Below, one piece after another: positions 8,551 through 17,305 of a stretch of DNA of 36,703 nucleotides. A model generated the notes under the pieces. The model was not told the origin of the DNA and made no database searches. It was given only the letters and a program-made list of their open reading frames with translations. A program made the translations under genes and the position numbers. Position 1 is the stretch's first letter, and every line of letters starts with the position of its first letter. Source of the stretch: Candidatus Bipolaricaulota bacterium. GTDB taxonomy: Bacteria; Bipolaricaulota; Bipolaricaulia; UBA7950; UBA9294. The DNA is taken from the NCBI GenBank assembly GCA_026390315.1, contig JAPLGE010000069.1, positions 1-36,703 of the forward strand. The letters are read 5' to 3'.

Positions 8551-10784
8551 CCTCTCCCCTGCTCGCTCTTCTCGCGGCGGATGACGAGCGCGCTCGCCAT
8601 CGCCGCGGCGTCCACGGTGACGCGATCCCCTTCCTTCACCTCGCCGGAGACGATCTTCATGGCCAATGGATTCTCCACGAGGCGCTTCATCGCCCGCTCC
8701 AGAGGCCGCGCCCCGTAGAGGGGATCGTACCCTTCCTTCGCCAACACCTTCTTCGCCTCCGCCGTGAGGACGAGGGAGATCCCCTGCTCGGCGAGACGCT
8801 CGTTCAACAGCGCCGCCTTGAGGTCGACGATCTCTAGGATCGCCGCCTCCGAGAGCGGGTGGAAGATGATCGTCTCATCGATCCGGTTCAGGAACTCCGG
8901 CCGGAAGGTACGCCTGAGCTCCTCCCGGATCTTTTCGTGGATTCGCTCCTCGGGAAGATCCTCGGCGAAGTGCTCGCTCCCGACGTTCGAGGTCATGATC
9001 ACGATCGTGTGGCGGAAGTCCACGGTGCGGCCGTGGCCGTCGGTCAGGCGTCCCTCGTCGAGAAGCTGGAGGAGGAGATTCATCACCTGCGGGTGTGCCT
9101 TCTCCACCTCGTCAAACAGGACGACCTGGTAGGGCCGGCGGCGGACCGCATCGGTCAGCTGCCCCCCCTCCTCGTACCCGACGTACCCCGGCGGGGACCC
9201 GATCAGACGCGCCACGGCATGGCGCTCCAAGTACTCGGACATGTCGATCCGCTGGAGGGCAGCGTCGCTGCCGAAGAGGAACGCCGCGAGAGCTTTGGCG
9301 AGCTCGGTCTTCCCCACTCCGGTCGGCCCAAGGAAGAGGAAGGTCCCGATCGGCCGCCGTGGATCCGCGAGCCCGGCGCGGGAGTGGCGCACGGCCTCGG
9401 CGATGGCGCGCACCGCCTCCTCCTGGTCGATGAGGCGCTGGTGCAGGAGGTCTTCCATGCTCGCGAGCCGCGTTCGCTCCTCTTCGAGCATCCGCTCGGC
9501 GGGGATCCCGGTCCACTGGGAGACGATGGCGGCGATGTCGTTTTCGGTCACTTCCTTGTCGCTCTTGTCGACCTGCAGCCGGCTCGCCGCCTCGTCTACG
9601 AGGTCGATCGCCTTGTCGGGAAGGAAGCGGTCGGAGATGTAGCGCTCGGAGAGCCTCGCCGCCGCGCGGATCGCCTCCTCGGTGATCTTCACGTGGTGAT
9701 GCTCCTCGAGCTTCGCGCGCAGCCCCTCCAGGATCTGGACCGTCTCTTCGACCGTCGGCTCGCGCACGAACACCTTCTGGAGACGGCGCTCGAGGGCGGA
9801 GTCCTTCTCGATGTGTTCGCGGTACTCGTCGAGGGTCGTCGCGCCGATGAGCTGGAACCTCCCGCGGGAGAGCGGCTCCTTGAGCATGTTCGAGGCGTCG
9901 ATCGCCCCTTCCGCCGCGCCGGCCCCGACCACGGTGTGGACTTCGTCGATGAACACGATCGTCTTTCCTGATTGAGCCTCGATTTCCTTGATCACGGCCT
10001 TCAGGCGGTCCTCGAACTCCCCGCGAAACTTCGACCCGGCGACCATCGCCGCGATGTCGAGCGAGACGATCTCCTTGCCCTTCAACGAATCCGCGACCTC
10101 ACCCTTCGCGATCCGCTGGGCGAGCCCCTCCACGACGGCCGTCTTCCCAACGCCAGGCTCGCCGATCAGGACGGGGTTGTTCTTGCGGCGGCGGGAGAGA
10201 ATCTGCTCCATGCGGCGGATCTCCTCGTCCCGGCCGATCACGGGGTCGAGCTCCCCGCGGGAAGCCATCTGCGTGAGGTTCGTCGAGTACTTCTTCAGGA
10301 TCTGGTAGCGCTCCTCCGAGGAGCGGTCGGTCACGCGCTGTTCTCCGCGGACACCCTTCAGGGCGGCGTAGATCGACTCGGGACTGATCTGGTGACGGTC
10401 GAGGACCCGCTTCAGCGCGGGATCGGTCGTCCGGCTGATCGAAAGGAGAAGGTGCTCGATCCCGACGAACTCGTCGCGGAGCCGGTCGGCCTCCATCTGG
10501 GCCCCGGTCACGACCGCGTCCAGGCGCGGCGTGATGTAGATCTGCGTCCCGACCGGGACGGTAACCGAAGGCTTGCCACGCAAGAGGAGATCCAGGTCGT
10601 GGGCGAGGCCGGAGGTGTTCACCCCCATCTCCTCGAGGATCTGGCGCCCCACGCCTTCCTGGGTGGCGAGGACCGTGAACACGTGCTCCACGTCGAGCTG
10701 GTTCTGCTTGGTGCGCGCAAGGAGGTCCTGTGCCTCGTGGAAGAGTTCCTGCGCGCCCTCCGTCAGTTTGTCGAAGCGGATCAT
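8547..10784 (-). CDS. clpB: ClpB-like AAA+ chaperone without a recognisable M-domain
   Basis: Clp_N plus two AAA+ modules ([38 protein letters not shown]), [10 protein letters not shown]; no IGF/LGF ClpP-binding loop seen. ATG at 10784 has GGAGG with 8-nt spacing (track start is GTG 10793). Confidence 0.85.
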   Translation of the reverse strand: MIRFDKLTEGAQELFHEAQDLLARTKQNQLDVEHVFTVLATQEGVGRQILEEMGVNTSGLAHDLDLLLRGKPSVTVPVGTQIYITPRLDAVVTGAQMEADRLRDEFVGIEHLLLSISRTTDPALKRVLDRHQISPESIYAALKGVRGEQRVTDRSSEERYQILKKYSTNLTQMASRGELDPVIGRDEEIRRMEQILSRRRKNNPVLIGEPGVGKTAVVEGLAQRIAKGEVADSLKGKEIVSLDIAAMVAGSKFRGEFEDRLKAVIKEIEAQSGKTIVFIDEVHTVVGAGAAEGAIDASNMLKEPLSRGRFQLIGATTLDEYREHIEKDSALERRLQKVFVREPTVEETVQILEGLRAKLEEHHHVKITEEAIRAAARLSERYISDRFLPDKAIDLVDEAASRLQVDKSDKEVTENDIAAIVSQWTGIPAERMLEEERTRLASMEDLLHQRLIDQEEAVRAIAEAVRHSRAGLADPRRPIGTFLFLGPTGVGKTELAKALAAFLFGSDAALQRIDMSEYLERHAVARLIGSPPGYVGYEEGGQLTDAVRRRPYQVVLFDEVEKAHPQVMNLLLQLLDEGRLTDGHGRTVDFRHTIVIMTSNVGSEHFAEDLPEERIHEKIREELRRTFRPEFLNRIDETIIFHPLSEAAILEIVDLKAALLNERLAEQGISLVLTAEAKKVLAKEGYDPLYGARPLERAMKRLVENPLAMKIVSGEVKEGDRVTVDAAAMASALVIRREKSEQGRG

Positions 10785-10804
10785 CTCGGTCACCTCCCCC
10801 CGTC

Positions 10805-10831
10805 TTAGCAGTCGCTATACGTAACTGCTAA
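10805..10831. promoter_or_regulatory. CIRCE-like inverted repeat (putative HrcA operator)
   Basis: TTAGCAGTC (10805-10813)-N9-AACTGCTAA (10823-10831) versus consensus TTAGCACTC-N9-GAGTGCTAA (15/18 with identical spacing). Confidence 0.65.
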
Positions 10832-10841
10832 CAGCAGTCTA
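10814..10841 (-). promoter_or_regulatory. Candidate sigma70 promoter for clpB-trxR overlapping the CIRCE-like site
   Basis: Minus strand TAGACT (10841-10836)-N16-TATAGC (10819-10814). Confidence 0.4.
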
Positions 10842-10926
10842 CCGCGTTCTCCACGACACGTCAAGAGGCGTTTCCCTTCCGCTGGAGGAGACGTAGGGAA
10901 AAGAGAAAGGGGCGGGAAGGCGGGCG

Positions 10927-11427
10927 CTAGGGCTTGCAGAAGGTCAGGCGGTCGCGGTCCTTCACCACCCCGGGAAAGCGAAGGACCCGGTTGTGCATGG
11001 CGACGTAGACTCCCGGAGGGACGAGGCGCGCGGCGAAAAGGGCCTCCGTCACGTTCTGCAGCGCGTCCGTGTCGCGGAACTCGTAGGGGCGCATCGCGCC
11101 GGTCAGGATGACCGGCGTAGCGAGAGGGTCAAGCTCGCGCTCGAGGAGGTCGCCCGTCTCGGTGAGGGTGTCAGTCCCGTGCAGGATCACGACCGCTTCG
11201 GCCTCGCGAAGCGCTTCTCTCGTCGCGTCGAGGATCCGTTGTCGATCCGCCGCAGTCATCTCGAGGGAGTCCTTGAAGACGACTGGCTCGTAGCTGACCT
11301 CAAGGTCGGGGAGCCGAAGCGTGGAGAGCATCCGAGGAAGAATGGTGTGGTAGTTCCGAAGGGATCCGTCCCGCTCGTTGTACGTCTTCTCGATCGTTCC
11401 CCCGGTCGTCAGAATGGTCACCTTCAT
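10927..11427 (-). CDS. Short asparaginase-family protein (N-terminal domain only)
   Basis: MKVTILTTGGTIEKTY...VVILHGTDTLTETGDLLE...VILTGAMRPYEFRDTDALQNVTEAL; 166 aa, no C-terminal domain. Confidence 0.8.
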   Translation of the reverse strand: MKVTILTTGGTIEKTYNERDGSLRNYHTILPRMLSTLRLPDLEVSYEPVVFKDSLEMTAADRQRILDATREALREAEAVVILHGTDTLTETGDLLERELDPLATPVILTGAMRPYEFRDTDALQNVTEALFAARLVPPGVYVAMHNRVLRFPGVVKDRDRLTFCKP

Positions 11428-11518
11428 CGCGTCACCTCCTCAGAGCCTGCCGCGGCATCCCGGATTGTACGCCGGTGCAGAAGCCGGCGCGAGGGGAGAA
11501 GGGACGGGCCGACCATCG

Positions 11519-12050
11519 TCAGCGGAGAGCGTTCACCACGACGTTCGCCGCCGCGTGGAGAAGGACGAGCCCGAAGAGTTTTGGGAGGCGTTTCTTGGAG
11601 ATCCGATGCGAGAGGCGCGGCCCGATCTGCGCCCCGGTGCCGAGCCCCAGTAAGAGGGGAAAGGCGAGGTCCATGTGGAGGTCCTCTCGAGCGAAGTGCG
11701 GGTAGGAGGCGACGACGGACGGGGGACCCTTCACGAGGAGACTCGTGGTCACGGCCGCCACGACGTCGATTCCCAGGAAGACGGCGAATAAAGGGGCGAG
11801 CGCGGTCCGCCGCCGATTCCAGACAGGCCATTCCCTGCTCCCGCGAGGAGGCCGACGAATACGGCGAGACCGCAGAGGCGGGGCCCGTCGCCCTCGCGCG
11901 GAGAGAGGGGAGATCTCCTCCGCCGACGTGCCGCGGAGCCGGGTGACGATTGGGCAGAGGAAGAAGGCGCCGAAGGCAACGGAGAGCCAGCGGGCGGCAA
12001 CGACCGCGGTCAGGCGGGCGGCGAACAGCCGCTCTGGACCGGCGTCGGCC
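11519..12050 (-). pseudogene. Degraded TauE/SafE-family permease remnant
   Basis: Pieces in three frames: RLTAVVAARWLSVAFGAFFLCPIV; GLAVFVGLLAGAGNGLSGIGGG; ALAPLFAVFLGIDVVAAVTTSLLVKGPP...GAQIGPRLSHRISKKRLPKLFGLVLL; most of the N-terminal half absent. Confidence 0.6.
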
Positions 12051-12107
12051 GACCGGGTAGAGTGGCAGCATTCGAAGGCCTCCGGGCTCTAAAGGAAGGA
12101 GATCAGG

Positions 12108-12686
12108 ATGACGCACCGGCCGACTCGCGATGAGGCGCTCGCTCTCCTTTTGGAGTGGAACCAGAGCGACCGCCTCGTGAAGCACGCGCTCGGGGTCGAG
12201 GCCGTCATGCGCTACATGGCGCGCCAGCGCGGCGAGGACGAGGAGACGTGGGGGATCGTCGGTCTCGTCCACGACCTCGACTACGAGCGCCACCCCCAGG
12301 AGCACTGCCAGAAGACGAAGGAGATCCTCGAGGCACGCGAGTGGCCCGAGGAGATGGTCCACGCGGTTCTCTCCCACGGCTTCGGGTTGTGCACGAACGT
12401 CGAGCCCAGCCGCGAAATGGAGAAGGTCCTCTACGCGGTGGACGAGCTCGTTGGCCTCGTGGCGGCCGTGGCCGTCGTTCGGCCCTCGCGCAGCGTCCTC
12501 GACCTTGAACCAAGCTCCGTCGCGAAGAAGTGGAAGGACAAGAGCTTCGCCGCGGGGGCGAACCGGGACGTCATCGCCAAGGGAGCCCAGATGCTGGGGA
12601 TGGACCTGCGCGACCTCTTTGCCGACGTGATCTTGGGGATGCGCGAGGCTGCTGACGCGATCGGCCTAAGAGGGACCCTCTCCTGA
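12108..12686 (+). CDS. HD-domain (HDIG-type) hydrolase
   Basis: RLVKHALGVEAVMRYMA...WGIVGLVHDLDYERHPQEH...VLSHGFG; SD AAGGAAGGAG. Confidence 0.8.
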   Translation: MTHRPTRDEALALLLEWNQSDRLVKHALGVEAVMRYMARQRGEDEETWGIVGLVHDLDYERHPQEHCQKTKEILEAREWPEEMVHAVLSHGFGLCTNVEPSREMEKVLYAVDELVGLVAAVAVVRPSRSVLDLEPSSVAKKWKDKSFAAGANRDVIAKGAQMLGMDLRDLFADVILGMREAADAIGLRGTLS

Positions 12687-12716
12687 GGCCTGCCCTAGAG
12701 AGCGGGGCGGACGTGG

Positions 12717-13181
12717 CTACTCGACGCGGAGGTCGGCGATCGAGGCGCCGATCGCGCGGATGAGGTCGCTCGTCGCGAGCCGCACGAGGGTTCCCCGTGC
12801 CCCGGCGTTGATCACGACCGAGGGCTCCGCGACGAGCGCGCGGTCCAGGAAGACAGGGAGGGCGCGCTTCACGCCGAGGGGGCCGATGCCCCCGATCTCG
12901 TAGCCCGTGACGCGCTCCGCGTCCCGGGGGGACGCGGGGGAGACCTGCTTGTGACCCGAGACTCGCGCGAGCTTCTTCTCGCTCACGGTGCCGTCGCCCC
13001 CCATGAGGGCGAGGAGGAAGCTGTGGTCGTCCGCCCGGAAGACGAGCGTCTTGATCACGATCTCATCTCTCAGGCCGAGCCTCTGCGCGGCAAACCGGAC
13101 TCCCGTCTCGTCCGGGTGGTAGAAAAGGGCTTCGAACGGGATCCCCTCTTGCTTCAGTCGCTCAAGGCCGCGCGTCGTCAT
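12717..13181 (-). CDS. ybaK: YbaK/EbsC-family Cys-tRNA(Pro)/aminoacyl-tRNA deacylase
   Basis: KTLVFRADDHSFLLALMGGDGTVSEKKLARVSG...GYEIGGIGPLGVKRALPVFLD. Confidence 0.85.
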   Translation of the reverse strand: MTTRGLERLKQEGIPFEALFYHPDETGVRFAAQRLGLRDEIVIKTLVFRADDHSFLLALMGGDGTVSEKKLARVSGHKQVSPASPRDAERVTGYEIGGIGPLGVKRALPVFLDRALVAEPSVVINAGARGTLVRLATSDLIRAIGASIADLRVE

Positions 13182-13414
13182 TGCCTTTGTCCTTCTTCGC
13201 CTTCAGCAGACCCGCCTGGACACCTCTCGTTTCGCCTCGCCGGCGCGAGCCGCGCCGAGCGTCGCCCTCCCGCCGCGTCCCCGACCGTGAGGATAGCCGG
13301 GCGGCCGTCCGCGGGGAAGAGGCGGTATAATGGGGCCCTTCCGGACCGCAAGCCGGGAAGGGGCGGCCCCTTCGTCCGTGCGGCAGGTTCGCGGAGGGCT
13401 TGGAAAGGAGAGTC

Positions 13415-13480
13415 ATGAACGCTCTTGAGCACGGGCGGGGAGTCTCCCGCACACCCGGGCCGAAGGTCGGGGAGGGCTAG
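13415..13480 (+). CDS. Possible 21-codon leader peptide/small ORF
   Basis: GAAAGGAGAGTC-ATG giving MNALEHGRGVSRTPGPKVGEG*, ends 7 nt before the next ATG. Confidence 0.3.
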   Translation: MNALEHGRGVSRTPGPKVGEG

Positions 13481-13487
13481 CGCGACG

Positions 13488-14027
13488 ATGACCGCGGATC
13501 CTTCTACCCTCCCTCGCTGGTCGTATCCCCTCGTCCTTGTCCTCCTGGGGATCGTCCTCTTCGTCGGGGCAGTTCCCTTCGCCCTGCAGTTGGGGGTCGG
13601 AGTGGAGACCGCTCTCTTCCTGTCCTACCTCTTCTTCCGGTCCCGACGCGGCGCGCCGCGAGAGCCGGCTCCCGCGAAGGTCCTTCCCCTCTTTCCCGGG
13701 CACCTGCTCCTCCTCCTGGCTCTCTCTCTCCTCCCGTCGCCCCAGCCGCGCCTCGTGATGGTGTGGATGCTCGTCCCGCTCCTGAGCGTTCTCTATGACT
13801 TGGTGGCCTCGCGGGGGCGGCTGCGATCGAGGCGGAACCTTTCGATCTTGACCATCCTTTACTGTATAATCTGGGCCGATCTCTTCTTCCTGATTGAACG
13901 CGTCATCGTCTTGGGAAGAAGAATCGTAGGAAGCGGGGAGATCGCAATTGGGGCGGGGTTTGTCCTGGCAGGACTCCTGTTCGTTTTCTTGGGCGTGTAC
14001 CGCCACTGGCGCACGAGGAAGGTGTAA
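13488..14027 (+). CDS. Multi-pass membrane protein of unknown function
   Basis: MTADPSTLPRWSYPLVLVLLGIVLFVGAVPFALQLGV...; five to six hydrophobic segments; start at 13488 preferred. Confidence 0.6.
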   Translation: MTADPSTLPRWSYPLVLVLLGIVLFVGAVPFALQLGVGVETALFLSYLFFRSRRGAPREPAPAKVLPLFPGHLLLLLALSLLPSPQPRLVMVWMLVPLLSVLYDLVASRGRLRSRRNLSILTILYCIIWADLFFLIERVIVLGRRIVGSGEIAIGAGFVLAGLLFVFLGVYRHWRTRKV

Positions 14028-14038
14028 GGAGTGAGACT

Positions 14039-14395
14039 ATGGCAAAGCTGATCGGTGTGATCCTGGGGTTGGGAATCCTGCTCGTCGGGAGCGCGGCGCT
14101 CGCTCAAGAGGCCGCCCCTCAGGCGCAGGCAGGGAGCTCTCCGTACATGCTCATCGTGATCCTTGTCGTGTTCGCGGCGGTCTTTTACTTCATGTTGATC
14201 CGGCCGCAGCGGAAGCGCCAGTCTCAGCACAACGCGCTCTTGAAAGACTTGAAGCGCGGCGACAACGTCGTGACCGCGGGCGGGATCTACGGCGAGATCG
14301 ATTCCGTCGGGGACACGAGCGTCGTCGTGACAGTCGAGGACGGGGGGAAGCTGAAGGTGGCGAAGTCCAGCATCGTCGACAAGCGCGCGAAGTAG
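14039..14395 (+). CDS. yajC: Preprotein translocase subunit YajC
   Basis: MLIVILVVFAAVFYFMLIRPQRKRQSQHNALLKDLKRGDNVVTAGGIYGEIDSV. Confidence 0.95.
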   Translation: MAKLIGVILGLGILLVGSAALAQEAAPQAQAGSSPYMLIVILVVFAAVFYFMLIRPQRKRQSQHNALLKDLKRGDNVVTAGGIYGEIDSVGDTSVVVTVEDGGKLKVAKSSIVDKRAK

Positions 14396-14423
14396 CTCGC
14401 TTCCAGAGAGGGGGAGGCCTCGC

Positions 14424-15797
14424 ATGGTAAAAGGCAACATGACGCGGAACGACTGGCTCCGGCTCGCGAGCGTGGTGATCGTCTTCTGTGGTTCTCTCGC
14501 TCTCCTGTACCCCTTCTGGCCCCTCAAGGCGGTCATTCCCCTGGGTCTCGACCTTCAGGGCGGGGTACGGCTCGTCCTCCAGGCCAAGGCGACGGAGGGG
14601 ATGAGCGCCGACCAGAAGAGAGACACGCTCGACAAGATCGTCACGATCCTCTCCAACCGCGTCGACCAGTACGGCATGGCGAACGCGGAGATCAAGCGCC
14701 TCGGCACGGACCGGGTCCTGGTGAACGTCCCCGGGACGACCAACCCGGAGGAAGCCCGGCGTCTGATCGGGCAGACCGCGATGCTCGAGTTCCGCAAGGT
14801 CATCGAAGCGGGGACGACGCCGAACTCCGACCTCGTGCCGACCTCCACGGCACAGGAGGTCCTTCGCGACCGGGAGGGGATTCCCTACATCGTGGAAAGC
14901 GAGGCACTCCTCAGCGGAGCCGCCCTCTCGGACGCGCGCGTGCGCGTCTCCCAGTCCGTGCAACAGGCGGGGCAGATGTACATCGCCCTCTCCTTCAGCC
15001 AGGACGGGGCCCAGCAGTTCGTCAAGGCGCTGAACCAGCTGAAGGTGGACGACCGCCTGGCGATCGTCCTCGACGGCATCGTCTACAGCGCGCCGCGGAT
15101 CACGGACTCGATCAAGCAGGCGGCAGCGCAGGGATGGCGCCAGGTCCAGAACGAGACGACGATCACCGGCCGCTTCACTAGAGACGAGGCGACCCGCATC
15201 GGGATCGTCCTGCGTGCCGGCGCTCTACCTGTGGCCGTTGAACCGATCGAGGAGGTCACGGTCGGTCCCACCTTGGGCAGCGACTCGGTTCGCCGCGGCA
15301 TGATCACGATCGTCGCCGGCTTTGCCATCACCCTGATCTACATGACGATCTACTACCGCACCATGGGCCTCGCGGCGGACTGTGCCTTGGTCCTCAACAT
15401 GCTGATCATGTTCGCCGCGCTGCGTCTCTTCCACGCGACGCTCACCCTGCCGGGAATCGCGGGGATCGTCCTCACGATCGGCATGAGCGTGGACGCGAAC
15501 GTCGTCATCAACGAGCGAATCAAGGAGCAGCGGCGGGCGGGGAAGGCGCCGCTCGCAGCCGTGAAGGCCGGGTTCGCGATGTCGGTCTCCGCGCTGGTGG
15601 ACGCCAACCTGACAAACCTCATCGTCGCGGTCATCCTTCTACTTGTGGGGACCGGGCCGGTGAAGGGGTTCGCGATCACCCTCGGGATCGGCGTGGTAGG
15701 GAGCCTGTACGCGGCGTACGTCCTCTGCCGACTTCTTCAGGAGAAGACCCCGCTGGGCCGGCACATCCCAGTGCGGGTCTCGTCGCCGGAGAACTAG
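14424..15797 (+). CDS. secD: Protein translocase subunit SecD
   Basis: PLGLDLQGGVRLVLQA...ILSNRVDQYGMANAEIKRLG...GIVLTIGMSVDANVVINERIKEQ. Confidence 0.95.
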   Translation: MVKGNMTRNDWLRLASVVIVFCGSLALLYPFWPLKAVIPLGLDLQGGVRLVLQAKATEGMSADQKRDTLDKIVTILSNRVDQYGMANAEIKRLGTDRVLVNVPGTTNPEEARRLIGQTAMLEFRKVIEAGTTPNSDLVPTSTAQEVLRDREGIPYIVESEALLSGAALSDARVRVSQSVQQAGQMYIALSFSQDGAQQFVKALNQLKVDDRLAIVLDGIVYSAPRITDSIKQAAAQGWRQVQNETTITGRFTRDEATRIGIVLRAGALPVAVEPIEEVTVGPTLGSDSVRRGMITIVAGFAITLIYMTIYYRTMGLAADCALVLNMLIMFAALRLFHATLTLPGIAGIVLTIGMSVDANVVINERIKEQRRAGKAPLAAVKAGFAMSVSALVDANLTNLIVAVILLLVGTGPVKGFAITLGIGVVGSLYAAYVLCRLLQEKTPLGRHIPVRVSSPEN

Positions 15798-16719
15798 CCA
15801 CCAGGACGAGCTCGAGCAACGCGTCGGCCGGCCGGATGAGGCCGGCCTTGATGTCAAGATCGAGGCCGATCGCGCAGTCGAGGGCCGTCGCCAACTCCAC
15901 GCTCGTGCGACGGCCGGCCTGATCGAAGAGCCGGCGCGCGAGCCACGACGGGCCCCCCAGGATCGTGGCCGCGCCCTCGAAAGGCGTCTTCTCGTCGAGG
16001 AGAAGGCGAGCGGCGAGGGTGCGCCCCAGGTGTCGCACGGCCGCGGCGAAGGTCTTCGACGGGTCTTCCCGAAGCTCCGCGAGGATCGCGAGCGCCGCGC
16101 GGAGGTTCCCCTCGCCGAGGCGGTCAAGAAGTGGGTAGACCGACGCTTCTCCCCCCGCGAAAGAGAACCGGTCCACCGCGTCCTCCGCGAGCGGCCCTTC
16201 TCCCAGGGCGACGCGCAGCTTTCGGACCTCCTGCGAGATGGCGAGGAGGTCCTCGCCGCTCCGTTCGACGAGCCTCTTCCCCTCCGCCGGCGCAAGCGAG
16301 ATCCCCTGCTCGGCGAGGAGCTCGCCCGCCGCGCGCTCGAGGGCCTTTCCTTTGAACTCGGGAAACGAGACGAGGCACCCCTTCTCCCGCGCGGACTTGA
16401 GCAGGGGGGAGGACTCCTTCAGTTCGGTCGCGAGCGCGGTGAGGAAGGTCGCTGGAAGAAGCTCCCGCCGGAAGAACGAGGCAAGTCCCTTCGAGTCCTT
16501 CGCGGCCTCGGCGTGGCGGACGACGAAGTGCCGCCCTGCGACGAAGAGCGATTGAGACTCAAGCTCGATTCCCAGGGAGGCGAGGTCGACTTCGTCACCG
16601 AACGTCTTGTGCCGCTCTGTGTCGGGGAACTCCTCGAGAATCACCGAGTGTCGGGCGGCGAGCGCCCGCTCGCACCGATACGGATCCCCGAGGAAAAGGG
16701 CGAGCTGCGGTTCAGGCAT
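15676..16719 (-). CDS. holA: DNA polymerase III delta subunit (HolA-like)
   Basis: Delta-type architecture: [76 protein letters not shown]-terminal 40 aa run antisense through the secD 3' end. Confidence 0.75.
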   Translation of the reverse strand: MPEPQLALFLGDPYRCERALAARHSVILEEFPDTERHKTFGDEVDLASLGIELESQSLFVAGRHFVVRHAEAAKDSKGLASFFRRELLPATFLTALATELKESSPLLKSAREKGCLVSFPEFKGKALERAAGELLAEQGISLAPAEGKRLVERSGEDLLAISQEVRKLRVALGEGPLAEDAVDRFSFAGGEASVYPLLDRLGEGNLRAALAILAELREDPSKTFAAAVRHLGRTLAARLLLDEKTPFEGAATILGGPSWLARRLFDQAGRRTSVELATALDCAIGLDLDIKAGLIRPADALLELVLVASSPATRPALGCAGPAGSSPEEVGRGRTPRTGSLPRRSRG

Positions 16720-16805
16720 GTCCCCCTCGTCGAGTCAGGATAGCCGATCTTAGCGCGCGAGCCGAAAGGAGGCAATCCTCTCTGTTTGGGAGCGCGGGCC
16801 TCTTC

Positions 16806-16834
16806 TCGACAAGACGGAGCCGATCGGCTATACC
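16806..16834 (+). promoter_or_regulatory. Sigma70-like promoter immediately upstream of rnhA
   Basis: TCGACA (16806-16811)-N17-TATACC (16829-16834); start GTG at 16841. Confidence 0.45.
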
Positions 16835-16840
16835 TTCCCC

Positions 16841-17305
16841 GTGCCTAAGAGAGTCACCATCTACACAGACGGCGCCTGCAGCGGGAACCCCGGCCCGGGA
16901 GGATGGGCCGCGATCCTCGAGAGTGGTCGAGAGTGCAAGGAGATCTCGGGGGGAGAGGGCTCGACGACGAACAACCGCATGGAGCTGCTCGCCGCGATCG
17001 AAGCCCTCAAGGCGCTCCTTCGTCCGGCGGAGGTCGATCTCTACACCGACTCGCTCTACCTCAAGCGCGGGGTGACGGAATGGCTTCCACAATGGAAGGG
17101 AAACGGCTGGAAGCGACGGAACGGGCGCCGGCTCCTCCCGGTGAAGAACGAGGACCTGTGGCGGGAGCTTGACGGCCTGGTCGGCCGCCACGCGGTCGCC
17201 TTTCACTGGCTGGAAGGGCACGCCGGAACGGAGGAGAACGAGCGGTGCGACGCGCTCGCCCGCGCCGCGATCCCGGTCTCCCGGACGAAGGGGCCTCGTG
17301 GCTAG
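16841..17305 (+). CDS. rnhA: Ribonuclease HI
   Basis: [22 protein letters not shown]...[18 protein letters not shown]...[18 protein letters not shown]...[19 protein letters not shown]. Confidence 0.95.
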   Translation: MPKRVTIYTDGACSGNPGPGGWAAILESGRECKEISGGEGSTTNNRMELLAAIEALKALLRPAEVDLYTDSLYLKRGVTEWLPQWKGNGWKRRNGRRLLPVKNEDLWRELDGLVGRHAVAFHWLEGHAGTEENERCDALARAAIPVSRTKGPRG

